In this document: positions 20,700 to 31,629 of the stretch, one piece after another
How the letters are laid out: the number at the start of each line of letters is the position of its first letter
How positions within the stretch are numbered: the stretch's first letter is position 1
DNA from: Paratinospora sagittata
Taxonomy: Eukaryota; Streptophyta; Magnoliopsida; Ranunculales; Menispermaceae
Assembly (NCBI GenBank): GCA_035771175.1
Contig: CM069606.1
Span: 28,043,816-28,107,815, forward strand
Direction: 5' to 3'
Length of the DNA stretch: 64,000 nucleotides
Notes under the pieces: model-generated
Database searches by the model: none
What the model saw: only the letters and a program-made list of their open reading frames with translations
Told to the model about the DNA's origin: nothing
Translations under genes and position numbers: made by a program

Positions 20700-21762
20700 A
20701 CAGTGCAGTAGTGTGATCTGAATCCGCTACATCTTCGCTTGAACTTGAATCATCTCATGTACTTTGAGAACTTTCTTGTCCTCTCTATATGACCTTGAAT
20801 TCCTTTTATATTTAGTGAGACATTCGCTCTTTACATGACTTGGTTTGTTACAACGTAACAAATTAACTCTACAGGTTTAGACTCGAGTTTCTTTCCTTTG
20901 TGAAACCTTGAGTAAGAGTTATTCTTACTCTTTCTGCTAAGCAACTTATTGAACTTTCTAGATAACATAGCCATGTCATCTTCTGAATCTGAATCATTTT
21001 CAAGATCAGTTTCAACATTGAGGGCAATAGATCTCTTTTCTTTTTCCTCAACTTTGACTAGGCTCGTCTTATCTTTTAACTTCTTTTCATGAACCATCAA
21101 TGAACCACATAGTTCGTCAAAAGTGTATTCAGCCAAATTTTTGGCTTCTCCACTGGTCGTGGCCTTGGGTTCCCATGCTCTGGGGTGGCCTTGGGTTCCC
21201 ATGCTCTGGGTAGACCCCTTAGAAACTTTCTAATAGTTTCTTCTTGGTCATAGATTTTTCCTAGGTTCTTCATCTCATTGATGTTTGTTGTAAACTAAGT
21301 AATAGCCTCAACTATTGAATAAGTTTCCTTCATCCTATAGGCCTCATATTTTTCAACTAATAGTTGGAGCTTTGCCTTTTTAACTTGCAAAGTTCCTTCG
21401 TGGGTGACCTCTAGCTTGTTCTAGATTTCCTTAGCGGTTTCACACGCACTAACTCTATTGAACTCTACGACTGATAAACTGCAAAACTAAATGTTTACAG
21501 CTTGGTTATTCAATAGTTCTATTTTTTTTTCCTTGGTACTCCATTTGCCTATTTCCTTTGGGACAGTAGCACCGTCAACTATTTTAGTAGGTATTGGACA
21601 ACCGTATGTCACAACATCCCACATCTCTAGATCTTGGGCTTTAAGGGAGTACCTAATCTTAGTTTTCCAGTGTAAATAGTTTTCTCCCTCAAACAGTGGT
21701 GGTCGGTTGGTGGAGTTTCCTTCTCCTGAGAGATAAGTACTTCTTTTATTTTATCCTGCCAT
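20700..21762 (-). pseudogene. copia-1 Gag N-terminal region (UBN2 type) with 26-bp tandem duplication
   Basis: The likely start ATG is at 21762-21760 (MAG, as in copia-3). The minus strand then reads RPPLFEGENYLHWKTKIRYS, LEMWDVV, VTHEGTLQVKKAKLQLL and EEAKNLAEYTFDELCGSLMVH, the UBN2/DUF4219 Gag of plant copia elements. Stops occur at codon 4 and several later positions. At 21159-21184 and 21185-21210 the same 26 bp occur twice in tandem. Since 26 is not a multiple of three this shifts the frame between GLPRAWEPK and the downstream part. Confidence 0.82.
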
Positions 21763-21801
21763 ACTCAATTAAAGATTGTTAGATACTTTGACGGTTAACC
21801 T

Positions 21802-21813
21802 GCTCTGATACCA
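21802..21813 (-). other. Primer-binding site of copia-1 (initiator tRNA-Met)
   Basis: The minus strand reads TGGTATCAGAGC, complementary to the 3' end of plant initiator tRNA-Met, two bases inside the end of the 5' LTR at 21816. Confidence 0.9.
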
Positions 21814-21815
21814 AA

Positions 21816-23634
21816 TGTTGGCCCAGATATGTCCAAGAGGGGGGGTAAATTGGACACTTAGCATATTTTAACCTTTCTTAAAATTGTGCGGAATAATCAA
21901 AGCAGATTAAACAAAGTATAGCAATCAAATACAGTAAATGTAAATGAGACAATGCAAGCAAGATTTATAGTGGTTTGGCCGCGCCTACATCCACTACCTA
22001 ACCTCTTCAGTTATGATTTGTTCAAACTCCACTATGGACCTTCTTACGGGTGAAGATCAAACCTGTACACTTTCTCACCTTACGGGTGTGAGAACTACCA
22101 TTTCTCAACTTACAGGTGTGAGATGACCGTTTCTCAACTTGCGGGTGTGAGAGGCCCATTTCTCAACTTGCCGGTGTGAGAGGACCTATTCTCTACTTAC
22201 GGGTGTGAGAAGACCGTTTACAACTTTGAGCAATACTTGCTTTAACTCAATAACTTACCAATCACCACAACCTGAATACAAGATGAGATATGATTCCTTT
22301 TACCTAGAATCAAAGTGATACTTACAAAGCTTTGGATTGAACCTTCTGTGATCATAGATTCAACAAAATTTGCATGATGAAGTTTATGCTGAAAGAAGGT
22401 TCAAAGAGCTTTTGTCTTCTTCAGTGGGTTTTCAAAATAATGAAGATGAAGATTAATCAACCTAGAAGACTTTAAGTTTTTCTTTCAAAAGATCGTAAGA
22501 TCAAGCGCAAGTAAAAAAATACTAACTTTCAAAAAGTGTTTAGCAAAAACAAAAACTGTTAATATGTTTTAAATGAATATCAGTTTCGTATTTCATTAAT
22601 GGTTTTTCTGCTCTAAGGCAGCACGTATATATAGGAATAACAAAGGCGCAATGGACTTGATGATTTTCTAGGTTATTTCAAATATAACGTTAAGTTTTTT
22701 CCTTGACATAGATCGATTCAGCTCAATGCATATTACGGCGATAGCACCTGAATCATCTGATCCTTTCATGAAAGAGGAATGTTCTAACGAAGTTTTTTTT
22801 AGAACGTTTAAAAAGTTTTGAAAAATTATTGTACAATTCAAAAAAGTTCTGAAAAGTATTCGTACGTTTCTGAAAAGGTTAACAGAAATAGCAGTAATGT
22901 CAGAACAATAAAAATATATTTTTTGTCGTTTTGTTCCTTTGAGGGAGCTCATAGAACATCAACGTCCTCCTGAACAATGAAGTGAGGACGCTACTGAATA
23001 GTAAGCGTCTTGACTTACTTTGACAATTGGACAACTCAAATCGTGAGGGCTCTACTTCGCAGTAAACGTTTTGCTTTGTTTTAAAACATTTGACACACAA
23101 GGGCTCTACTCAAGAGTAAGCATTCTAAACTATTAAAAATAGTTTAAAAACAATGTTAAGTGTATTGACGGACGGTAAGCGTCCTAAAAGTTATTTAAGT
23201 TAATTCTAAAGATAAGGGCACTCCTACACAAGTAGCGTCCTGATAATTTATTCAACTTATAACTTATCAGCGTCCTTAAAGGTAGAAATCACTTAAAGAC
23301 AAAAGGAACTTTCAGCGAGCTAAAACTAAGTAAGCGTTCTGACATTCTCAAAGGTTGATAAAAAGGAAGGTCACTACTAACAAGTAAGCGTCCTTATTAA
23401 TCAGTTCAATTCACCCTTGAGCTTCTTAATATTTTATCATTGTCTTGACTCATCAAGTCTAGGGGGCAATGCTAAAACATTAGCGTCCTGAAAGACTTTT
23501 ATTAAAGTGATTTTTGATTCCTTAATTAAAGCTTGATAAAACACAACGTAGCCAGATTAAATCTAATATGCAATCAATCAATTAAAACATGCACGCATGC
23601 ATATTGCTGAATCACATGACAAAGAAGGTCCTAC
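21816..23634 (-). mobile_element. 5' LTR of copia-1 (type B), outer end truncated
   Basis: It starts TGTTGGCCC at 21816, next to the primer site, and is colinear with the LTR at 12036-13921 up to GAAGGTCCTAC at about 23634. There it breaks and loses the outer roughly 280 bp present in the other copy. Parts: terminal hairpin TGTCCAA/TTGGACA (21830-21856), hairpin array (about 22041-22216), TATA (22626-22634) and palindromic repeats (about 22925-23490). Truncation means no TSD can be tested for copia-1. Confidence 0.85.
22041..22216 (-). repeat. Mini-hairpin array, copia-1 5' LTR leader
   Basis: Six units matching those at 12258-12432, with stems TTCTCA/TGAGAA around ACTTACGGGTG-like cores and a first unit CTTC/GAAG. 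Confidence 0.7.
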
Positions 23635-24240
23635 CAGCAAGGCCTGGCTGGTCAATCCTCCCGTTGTTTTCTCTTCTTCTCCGGTCCGGATGATAAATCG
23701 AACGGACTATTGCCTTGCGGAATGACCACATTACTAGTATTCCTTGTAGGATTCCTTTTAGGCATTTTGTCAAACACTTGATATGCAAGTTACCAAACAA
23801 AATAGTTTCAACAAGAACTTAACAATGGTGCAATAAAAAGCGAAGAAACAAATAGTAGAAAAGTCGGAGGACGTCCCGCAATCTTTCCAATGCATATTTT
23901 CGCGAAGAAAACGATTGTCGTACGCGAGAGAGAGATGGAACGCAAGTTGGGGCGAGGGAAGGAGGTGGAACGCGTTGGAGTGCAAATGAAGTGTGTTTCA
24001 TGTATATCATGGGTTATAAATCCACCTCGGCCCAACTCGAATGTGTTTCTGTCAGCTGAAACACGTTTCATCACCCATTTTTCACAACACTGGGGGCTCA
24101 GCCTTGGTGAAACGCGTTTCACCCAGTTTTCCTCATTTCTGGACTATTTAGATTATTTCTTCGATTATTCGAGGGAAATTGGATATGGCATGCGTTTTGA
24201 TAATGCTAGTATCACTTATGATCATTATTAATGTTAATTA
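23635..24240 (-). other. copia-2 tail: palindromes, TATA-like box and a short ORF start
   Basis: In the minus direction, after the copia-2 pol end, the order is: palindromic words GTGAAACGCGTTTCAC (about 24108-24123) and TGAAACACGTTTCA (about 24057-24072); TATA-like TTTATAA (24020-24014); a pyrimidine-rich leader; and an ATG in good context (ACAAAATGCC, 23765) opening 37 codons, MPKRNPTRNTSNVV...PEKKRKQRED, stop at 23654-23652. This could be the U3/leader of a copia-2 3' LTR, or an internal promoter with the start of an envelope-like ORF. I saw no clear polypurine tract or TG..CA boundary to settle it. It is cut at 23634/23635 by the copia-1 LTR. Confidence 0.4.
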
Positions 24241-25857
24241 GGCTATTGAAACCTTCATGATCATAATTCATTAGTCAAGTTGAGCGAAAACAATGCCAAT
24301 GCTTTCATAAGTCTATTTCAATGAACATGCCTAATTCACGCCAGATAAAGATAAATTGATCTTTAGGCAGTGGTTTCGCGAGTATATCGGCTAATTGATG
24401 TTTAGTACCTATGTGTATGAGCTTGACATCTCATTTTTCTACATGATCTCGAAGAAAGTGATATCGAATCTCAATGTGCTTGGTTCTTGAGTGCAACACT
24501 GGATTTTTGAAAATATTAATTGCACTGCTGTTATCACAAAAAATATCTTCACATTCAACAACATGAATTTGGTAATCGGATAGTTGTTGTTTCATGTATA
24601 AAACTTGAGCGCAGCAACTTCCGGCTGCCGCGTATTCCACTTTAGTGTGGTAGATAAGGTTACAGAGTTTTGTTTCTTGCTAAACAAAGAAATCAATGAA
24701 CTTCCTAAGAAGTGGCAAAAATAAGTACTTTTTCGATCAACTAGACTGCCTACGTAGTCATAAACAACAAAGCTACAAAGATCGAACGATGTACTTTTAC
24801 TATACCAAATTCCCATGTCTAGTGTCCCACTTTTGTATCTAAATACTCTTTTTACGCATTTAAGGTGGGATTCCTGCGGATTAGACTGAAATCAAGCACA
24901 CAAACATATCCTAAACATGATGTCCGGTTGACTTGCTGTTAGATACAACAAACTTCAAATCCCTCGATATATCTTTGCATCTATCGATTTTTCAGTCACA
25001 TCTTTATCCATTTTGATGGATGAGCTGCAAGGAGTGCCACTTGATTTCAAGTTTTCAAACTTGAATTTCTTTATCATTTCTCTTGAATACTTTGACTGGC
25101 TTAAGAATATCCCATTCTTCATTTGTTTGATTTGTAAGCCAAGGAAGTAATTCAACTCTCCCATCATACTCATCTCATACTTACTTGTCATAATTGAAGA
25201 AATTCCTCACAAAGTGATTTGTTCGAGGCACCAAAGATGATGTCATCAACATAAATCTGCACCAATAACATATCCTCACCTTTGTTTTTAATAAACAAGG
25301 CCGAATCTAGCTTTCCTTTCTTAAAGTCATGCTCTAACAGGAAATAACTTAGTCTGTCATACCATGCTCTGGGTGCTTCCCTTAATCCATATAAGGTTTT
25401 GTGAAGGCTATAAATCTAATTTGGTCTTTGAGGGTCCTCAAAGCAGGGCGTTGCTCCACATATACCTCTTCATTTAAGAAGTTGTTTAAAAACACATTTT
25501 TGATGTCCATTTGGTATAGTAGAAAATACTTCTAGCAAGCATAAGCTAGTAACATTCAAATTGCTTCTAGTCTTGCTACAGGGGCAAATGCCTATTCATA
25601 GTCAATTCCTTCCTCTTGGTTGTACCCTTGTGCAACCAATCTTGCCTTATTTCTAACAATTTCTCCTTGTTCATTTTTCTTATTCCTAAAGACCCATTTT
25701 GTTCCAATGACTGTGTGATGACTAGGTCTAGGAACAAGTTCCCACACTTTGTTTCTTACAAAGTATCCTAATTCCTCTTGCATAGCCAAAATTCAAAACT
25801 CATCCCCTAAGGTTTCCTTAACCTTAGTTGGCTCTATTTGGGAGACAAAGGCTACAT
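24241..25857 (-). pseudogene. copia-2: RT and RNase H of a second Sirevirus
   Basis: On the minus strand from the junction at 25857: VAFVSQIEPTKVKET, then [37 protein letters not shown] and [17 protein letters not shown] (to 25592). After stops, YVDDIIFGAS lies at about 25260-25230, then MSMMGELNYFLGLQIKQMKN (25191-24955). RNase H follows at 24816-24431: YDYVGSLVDRKST, EYAAAGSCCAQVLYMKQQL and FCDNSSAINIFKNPVLHSRT. The sequence parallels copia-1 closely but has its own stops and shifts, so it is a separate related insertion. Everything upstream of the RT start (gag, protease, integrase, 5' LTR) is missing at the fusion with Athila. Confidence 0.88.
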
Positions 25858-26820
25858 GCTCAATATTCTCAACAATTTATCTTCTTCAAGATGAGATAGG
25901 GAGGAGGAGACAACCGGATAAGTAGATTTGTCTCCCAAGAACGCATATCTCAAGTGATCCTGCTGATGCTTCAATTCAAGTTTAGGCTCGTTGTCTTCAC
26001 TTGGAGTAGAATCATTCATAATTTCTTGCTTGTCTTGAGAAAAATCCAATGGTGAGGCTTCAAGTGACAACACACATTGCTTGACATCTTCATCTAATAC
26101 CCCCTCTCTAACCACAGAGTTCACAAGGCACATTTCTAATGCATCCACCGGTGTAGTCATCTCACGTACCTCTTCAACGCAACACTCTACCACATCAATA
26201 ACATCAACTCGGTTGCATGTGCTCATCTCGGAAGGGAACTTGAGGGTCTTGTAGATGTTGAAAAGCACTTCTTCATCATTTACCCTTAGTGTAAGTTCAC
26301 CCTTTTGGACGTCTATCAAAGCTCGTCTGGTAGCCAAAAATGGTCGCTCAAGTATCAAAGGTACATCTCTATCTTCCTCCATATCAAGCACCACAAAATC
26401 CACCGGGAAGATGAATTTGTCAACCTTCACCAAAATGTCTTCTATAATGCCTCAAGGGTAGGTTAGAGAGCGATCCGCCAATCGCAAAGAGATGGTAGTT
26501 GGCTTTATTTCTCCAAGGCCCAATTTTCTGAAAACAGACAATGGCATTAAGTAAATACTTGCCCCAAGATCACATAAAACCTTTTCAAAATTAGAAGAAC
26601 CTATAATGCAAGGTATAATGAAACTCCCTGGATCTTTCAATTTTTGGGGTAGCTTCCTTTGTAAGATGGCGCTACACTCCTCTGTGAGCTTCACCGTCTT
26701 GAACTCTTCAAGCTTGCACTTCTTTGACATGACGTCCTTCATGAATTTGGCATAATTGGGCATATGCTCCAATGCATCTGCAAAAGGGATATTTATATGA
26801 ATTTTCTTAAACATATCCAA
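25858..26820 (-). pseudogene. Athila-type Gag-Pol protease region, cut at the fusion point
   Basis: Two minus-strand frames (26820-26452 and 26433-25852) are separated by a single stop or shift. The first reads FADALEHMPNYAKFMKDVMS, then KLKDPGSFIIPCIIG, and the protease active site KVLCDLGASIYLMPLSVFRK (D-L-G-A-S; Athila/Tat proteases have D-(L/S)-G-A). The second continues MVKVDKFIFPVDFVVLDMEE and VPLILERPFLATRRALIDVQ, the usual end of the Athila protease. It then runs through a variable linker to LEEDKLLRIL at 25858, which in Athila leads into the RT. Instead copia-2 sequence follows. The first catalytic Asp is present. Confidence 0.88.
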
Positions 26821-28370
26821 AAACTTTGCAAATTGTTCATCAATTCTTTTCTTTTGAAATCGTTGAGGGAAAGGAAGAGGAGGTTTTAAGATAAGAGGGT
26901 TATTCGGGAAAGTAATGGAACTCGATTGGTATGGCCTCTCCTTTGTCTCTTATTGCTTGTGCTCCTCTTTATTTTCCTCAATCTGAATTGCTTGATGATG
27001 ATGAGGGTATGGTCCTCTCATTCTTGCTTTTCACTTCAGCCCTTTCAATATCTTTCCCACTTCTCAAGGTGATAGATTTACACTGCCTCATTGGGGTTAA
27101 CTTGAGTGTTACTTGGGAAGGAGCCCTGCTACTGTGAACTAATAGCTGAAGCTAACTGACCCATCTGAATCTCCATGTTCTTCATTGTTGACTCTAAAGT
27201 GTCAATCCTTGAATTAGTCTTCGCTTCGTTAGCTTTTGAATCCACTTAATAAGTCCTCCAACGATGGTTTATGCTCTTGATGCATAGGCACTGGTATCCC
27301 TGGTGGAGGGTTCAACACATTCCTATTATTGGAATAGGAAAAGTTCTCATGGTTCCTCACTCCTAAATAGTACTGATTTGGCACTTGAGCATTTCTTTTG
27401 TAATTGTATCCTCTATTGTTCAAGTAATTGGCCTGTTCAGTAGTTTTGGAGGGTTCACCAGACATATAGCCCATACTTGTTGCTCCTTGCTCTACAGATG
27501 GCTTCATACCTTGAAGAGATGCAATCTGATGTGATATAATTGACAAATTTGCTGAAATAACAGTCATGTGATCAACCTCAAATATACCAACTTGGGCCAC
27601 CTTCTTCACAATTGATCTCTCACTAGGAATCTCATAAGTGTTGGTGGCCATTTCTTCTATCAAGGTAAAGACATCTTCCACTTTTTTACCCATCAAAGTA
27701 CCTCCAGTCGTTGCATCCACCAATGTCCTAATGGGAACTGTCATACCATTGTAAAATATTTGCAATTGCATCCAATTTTGAAATCCATGCTGTGGAAATT
27801 TTCTCAACATTTCTTTAAATCTCTCCCAAGTTTCATGAAGAGATTCTGACTCAATCTACTTAAATTGGCCTATTTTTGCCCTCATTTGAGCTATCTTTGC
27901 TGGTGGGAAGAATTTTTGAAGGAATTTCTGAACTAGCTCCTCCCATGTGTTTACACTATCTAGTTGCAACCATGCCTTTGCTTTGTCCCGAAGAGAAAAT
28001 GGGAAAAGCCTCAAACGGATTACATCTTCTCTAACACCATTTCACTTCATTGTATCACACTTTTCCAAGAATGATTGGAGATGGATCATAGGATCTTCAA
28101 CTGAAGGACCACCATATTGATGTTGTTGAATCATGGTAATCAAAGCTAGCTTCAACTCGAAATTATTGGTTGCTATTGGTGTCCTCACGATCCCCGAATA
28201 GTTATCTTGAATTACGAGTTTGAAGTAATCCCGCAATAACATTTGATTGTTTTCATTGTTGGGCTCTATTGCCTCTTGCTCAATTCTTCTATCTCTTCTA
28301 ATCAGTTTCAAAGCTTTCTCTATCTCAGGATTTAATGGTACTAATTCGGCACTACGAGAGCTTCTCATAT
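26821..28370 (-). pseudogene. Athila-type Gag
   Basis: The N-terminal frame (28368-28042, from MRSSRSAELV) reads LNPEIEKALKLIRRDRRIEQ and DNYSGIVRTPIATNNFELK, then LITMIQQHQYGGPSVEDPMI, the start of the Retrotrans_gag region of Athila/Tat elements. About 28040-27830 continues with LRLFPFSLRDKAKAWL-like and ESESLHETWERFKEML-like sequence, partly broken. The frame 27810-27229 reads FPQHGFQNWMQLQIFYNGM and LVDATTGGTLMGKKVEDVF, then a Tyr/Asn-rich region before the protease. Gag order and strand match the 5' LTR and tRNA-Asp site at 28.5 kb. No zinc knuckle was recognised. Stops near 28041 and between frames show decay. Confidence 0.85.
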
Positions 28371-28486
28371 ACCACGTCTCCTGCCAATCACAATCAAAGA
28401 GAAAAAATCAGAAAAATTCAGGAAAATAAAAGTCTAAATTAGAATTCAAACCTATTACTTTTGATATTGATAGAAAAGTAAACAAT

Positions 28487-28504
28487 TCCCCGGCAACGAC
28501 GCCA
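28487..28504 (-). other. Primer-binding site of the Athila element (tRNA-Asp)
   Basis: The minus strand reads TGGCGTCGTTGCCGGGGA, complementary to the 3' end of tRNA-Asp with one C-to-T change. It lies six bases inside the 5' LTR end (28511). This primer is usual for Athila/Tat elements. Confidence 0.88.
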
Positions 28505-28510
28505 AAAACT

Positions 28511-29729
28511 TGATAGCGTAAATTTAAATTTGCAAGTGTACGAATTATCAAGTTATAATACCCATGGTGAGTGGCAGAGAAGGTAATTTTACTAATCTTA
28601 ATTCTCAATTCTACAATGATTAATGGTTTTATCTAGGTGATAAAAAGTGGAGTGAATTAACTGATAAAATGCAAATTAAACAAAGGCAAATAAAAACAAA
28701 CAAAATAAATGGAAATTGGAGAGAAATCAACGGATTTATAGTTATAGAGTTTAGATCTCACTATGTTGTCTCTCATGATCTCTAATAATTGTATTAATGA
28801 ATTAATTTATGAAATTTATAAATCCTTAATCCTTTTTCAATCAAACCCCTATCTCGAGTGATATCTTGAATATCTACTCTCAATCTATCGATTCCCTCTC
28901 GCGAGTGACAAACCTTTAGATCAAGAATGCCTTAGGTTCTATGATTCATTTTAATGGATTTCAAAGGGTTTTGTAGGTCGCTTGACTCGATACTCTACCC
29001 TAGGTTACAAAACACTTGCTCTAATTCGATAACACCTCTCTTGAGTGCAAGAAACCAAATCTAATTTCATTCAAAGAGTGATCAGCAATTTGAAAGCATT
29101 AAGCATGGAGAATCATAAATAAACCCAAAAGATTGCTCAAAAACAAATACACAATGACTCAATCACAAGATTCAACAAAGCAAAATCAAAACTCTAGATT
29201 ATCTATTTAGTTCATAATCAAATCCATATATACAAGAGAAAGAGTTAAAAAAGAAAACATGGAAACAAACTAAGATTAGAAGATAAATAAAGAAACTTCC
29301 TTTGTCAATGGTGGACTCTCCTTCTTCTTCTTGTCTCGAACCTGCAACTCTTCTTCTTCTTCAATCCTTCACTTGCCTCTCCTTCAAAACCCTAACCTAA
29401 TCTTTGGCTTTTATTACCTACAAAACAAAACAACCATAAGTGAGCAAATCAACTAACTAAGATATCAACAATTTACATGAAGCTATGATCTAAAATGAAC
29501 ATGCTATTATGCAAATGCCACTAAAAATCCTATTTATTTTCCTAAACAAACCTAAGGTATTCTATTCATGAAAATAACTAAAATTAACCTCTAGAATGCA
29601 CAAAAACTCTAAAATGCACCTAAAACACTAAATGTGCAAATTAAGCCAAAATACCTAGAAATTAGTAAGATATATCTATAAACCTAATGAAATTCCTACA
29701 AAATAGTATGTATAAAACTAAACTCATCA
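28511..29729 (-). mobile_element. 5' LTR of the Athila element
   Basis: In the minus sense it runs TGATGAGT (29729) to CGCTATCA (28511), 1219 bp, TG..CA ended and followed by the primer site. A shorter related LTR piece lies at 5995-7058. The outer end abuts, without gap, the last 31 bp of the chromovirus 5' LTR, as expected if Athila had inserted there. Confidence 0.85.
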
Positions 29730-29760
29730 TGGCGTCACTCATACGGAGTGGGTTGCGACA
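29730..29760 (+). mobile_element. Chromovirus 5' LTR remnant (31 bp)
   Basis: The remnant, which includes GTCACTCATACGGAGTGGG and ends TTGCGACA, equals the last 31 bp of the 3' LTR ending at 36814 with one mismatch. The rest of this LTR is absent from the window. Confidence 0.88.
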
Positions 29761-29764
29761 ATGT

Positions 29765-29776
29765 TGGTATCAGAGC
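29765..29776 (+). other. Chromovirus primer-binding site (initiator tRNA-Met)
   Basis: TGGTATCAGAGC, four bases after the LTR end, complementary to initiator tRNA-Met. Confidence 0.9.
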
Positions 29777-29940
29777 ATAAGGTTAGGATTAACAGCCTTG
29801 AAAGATAAAAACCATATTACATTATATTTGTATGTATGGGTATATGTTATGGGTAGCTAGTTTAACATTAAATATCCTGATCATTTGATTAATTATCCCT
29901 TGTATTTGTAATTGTGAGATTTGAAAAGAGATAATCAGAG

Positions 29941-31180
29941 TTGATAATGGATCCTACTGATCGTGAAAGGATCAGAAAACTAGAAGAAGCATTAGCTGCC
30001 CAACAACAACAGAATGATCAGATCATAAAGATGATGGCAAAGATGCAAGAAGATAGGCAGAGGCCTGCAACATCAGTGATCCCTGATGCTGGAGCTAGCA
30101 GTGTTGGCGCACCTGCAACTGAGCATGTGGCTGAAGTCCAGATAGTTGATCTGGAAATTGAAAAGGATAAAGAAAAAAAAACACGAAGAGGTGATGAAAG
30201 CCTTTAAGAGGCGAGACCCACTCTCTTTTCCTGGTAGTTTGACACTAGAAGTGGCAGAAAATTGGCTTTTGATAATGGAAGTAATTTTTGATGATATGCA
30301 AGTCTCAGATAGTGATAAAGTGAGACTAGCAAGATTTAAGTTTTCTAATGAAGTTGTGAGATGGTGGCAGACTACATAGAGAATCCAGGGGTTGTTGACA
30401 CCTGGAAAAAATTTAAAGTAATGTTTTGTGCAGCCTATGCCCAAAAGGCCGAACGTGATAGAAGAAGAGTAGAATTTATGGCATTAAAACAGGGGAATAT
30501 AACTGTGAGACAGTACGAGCATGAGTTTAATCTACTGTCAGTGTTTGCACCAGAGCTAATACAAACTGATGAGAGCAGGATGAGGCAGCTCAGAGACGAA
30601 TTTAGAGATCATATCCGTCAAGGCTTGGCAGTATCTGGTGTATACAAGCAGGCAGTGCGACAAACCTTAGATTTCAAGGCTGCAGCGGCAGCCGTAGCTA
30701 GACCAGTTGTTCAGATAGCACCGCCAGTACATCCTACACAGTAAGCAATTCCAGAACTGTATCTATCATTCTCGGGGATGAAAAAGGGCAGATGGGGTAG
30801 AATGCATTGGAATGAGACCAAGAAGGGTAAGACGATTGAGGCAGCCAGTGGAGGCGAGCCATTTGTGACACCTATGGCACCATTCCCACCATTTGCAGCG
30901 TTACCACCACCATCGGCAGGCAGAGGCGCACCATCAGTAGGGAAACCTCAGAGTCAGGGTTCTTCCGTGAAATCGCCATGGCCTCAGCAGAAAGGGTTAT
31001 GACAGAGTTGGTTTCCAGTTCTGGGCACTGAGTCCCATACTGCATCTTCTACTCCACGTCCACCACCGATATGTTACAGATATGGCATTAAGGGCCACAA
31101 GGTCATTCAATGTCCTTTTCAGCCGATTCCGAAGACCCCAGCTATTTCAGCTACTACTACACCTTATGGCATACGAGAAC
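29941..31180 (+). pseudogene. Chromovirus Gag
   Basis: It starts at MDPTDRERIRKLEEALAAQQ (ATG at 29947; an in-frame ATG also at 29941). A run of nine A around 30173 shifts the frame into 30146-30379, which reads FKRRDPLSFPGSLTLEVAEN and FSNEVVRWWQTT, then a TAG. After a second shift in a G-run the frame 30361-30744 gives DTWKKFKVMFCAAYAQKAER and MALKQGNITVRQYEHEFN, the Retrotrans_gag core. A Pro-rich region follows, then a zinc knuckle near 31075-31115, CYRYGIKGHKVIQC, in which the second cysteine has become Tyr. Two frameshifts, one stop and the lost Cys mean no functional Gag. Confidence 0.88.
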
Positions 31181-31191
31181 AAGCAAGGGCT

Positions 31192-31629
31192 GTGACTGAA
31201 CCAGATCCAGATGCCAGCAAGACCCTAATTGAAGGTATGATCAGTATCTGTGATGTGATGATGTATATCTTGATTGATGTTGGATTTACTTTATCTTTTA
31301 TTGTTGGTCACATGGTAGATATATTACATTTGACTCCTGTTAGCGCTAGTACACCATTGATTTTAAGTACAGCAGCAGGGGAAAAAATCTATCCAAACAT
31401 GGTATGTCAGAACAATGTTGTCAAATATGAGGGATATGAAATGACAGTTGACCTTATGGTATTAGAATTTTTGGAATTTGATGTCATCCTGGGTATGGAT
31501 TGGCTAGCTGCTTATCATGCCTTAGTGGACTACTTTTCCAAAAAGGTGATATTTCAGATACCTGGTCAGCAATTATTCACTTACAGAGGTATGGATACCT
31601 CTAAACCCCTACTAGAGGTAGGATTGTGA
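31192..31629 (+). pseudogene. Chromovirus aspartic protease
   Basis: The open frame contains YILIDVGFTLSFIVGHMVD, where the family has LIDSGATHSFI. The catalytic Asp is kept, but the following Ser/Thr is Val and the Ala is Phe, which should weaken or abolish activity. FDVILGMDWLAAYHALVDYF is the conserved end of gypsy proteases. It lies between the zinc knuckle and the RT, overlapping the start of the next frame by four bases. Confidence 0.85.

Noticed and set aside
23808..24231. Overlapping frames of about 60-113 codons on both strands
   Set aside because: Arg/Ser/Pro-rich composition from palindromic and pyrimidine-rich sequence; no family motif. Only the short MPKRNP start was kept, as tentative.
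29765..29776. tRNA-Met gene fragment (also 21802-21813, 57705-57716)
   Set aside because: Only the 12 bases complementary to the tRNA 3' end are present, directly inside LTR ends; they are primer-binding sites.
30073..30444. Minus-strand frame across chromovirus gag
   Set aside because: Shadow of the plus-strand Gag frames, which carry the family motifs.
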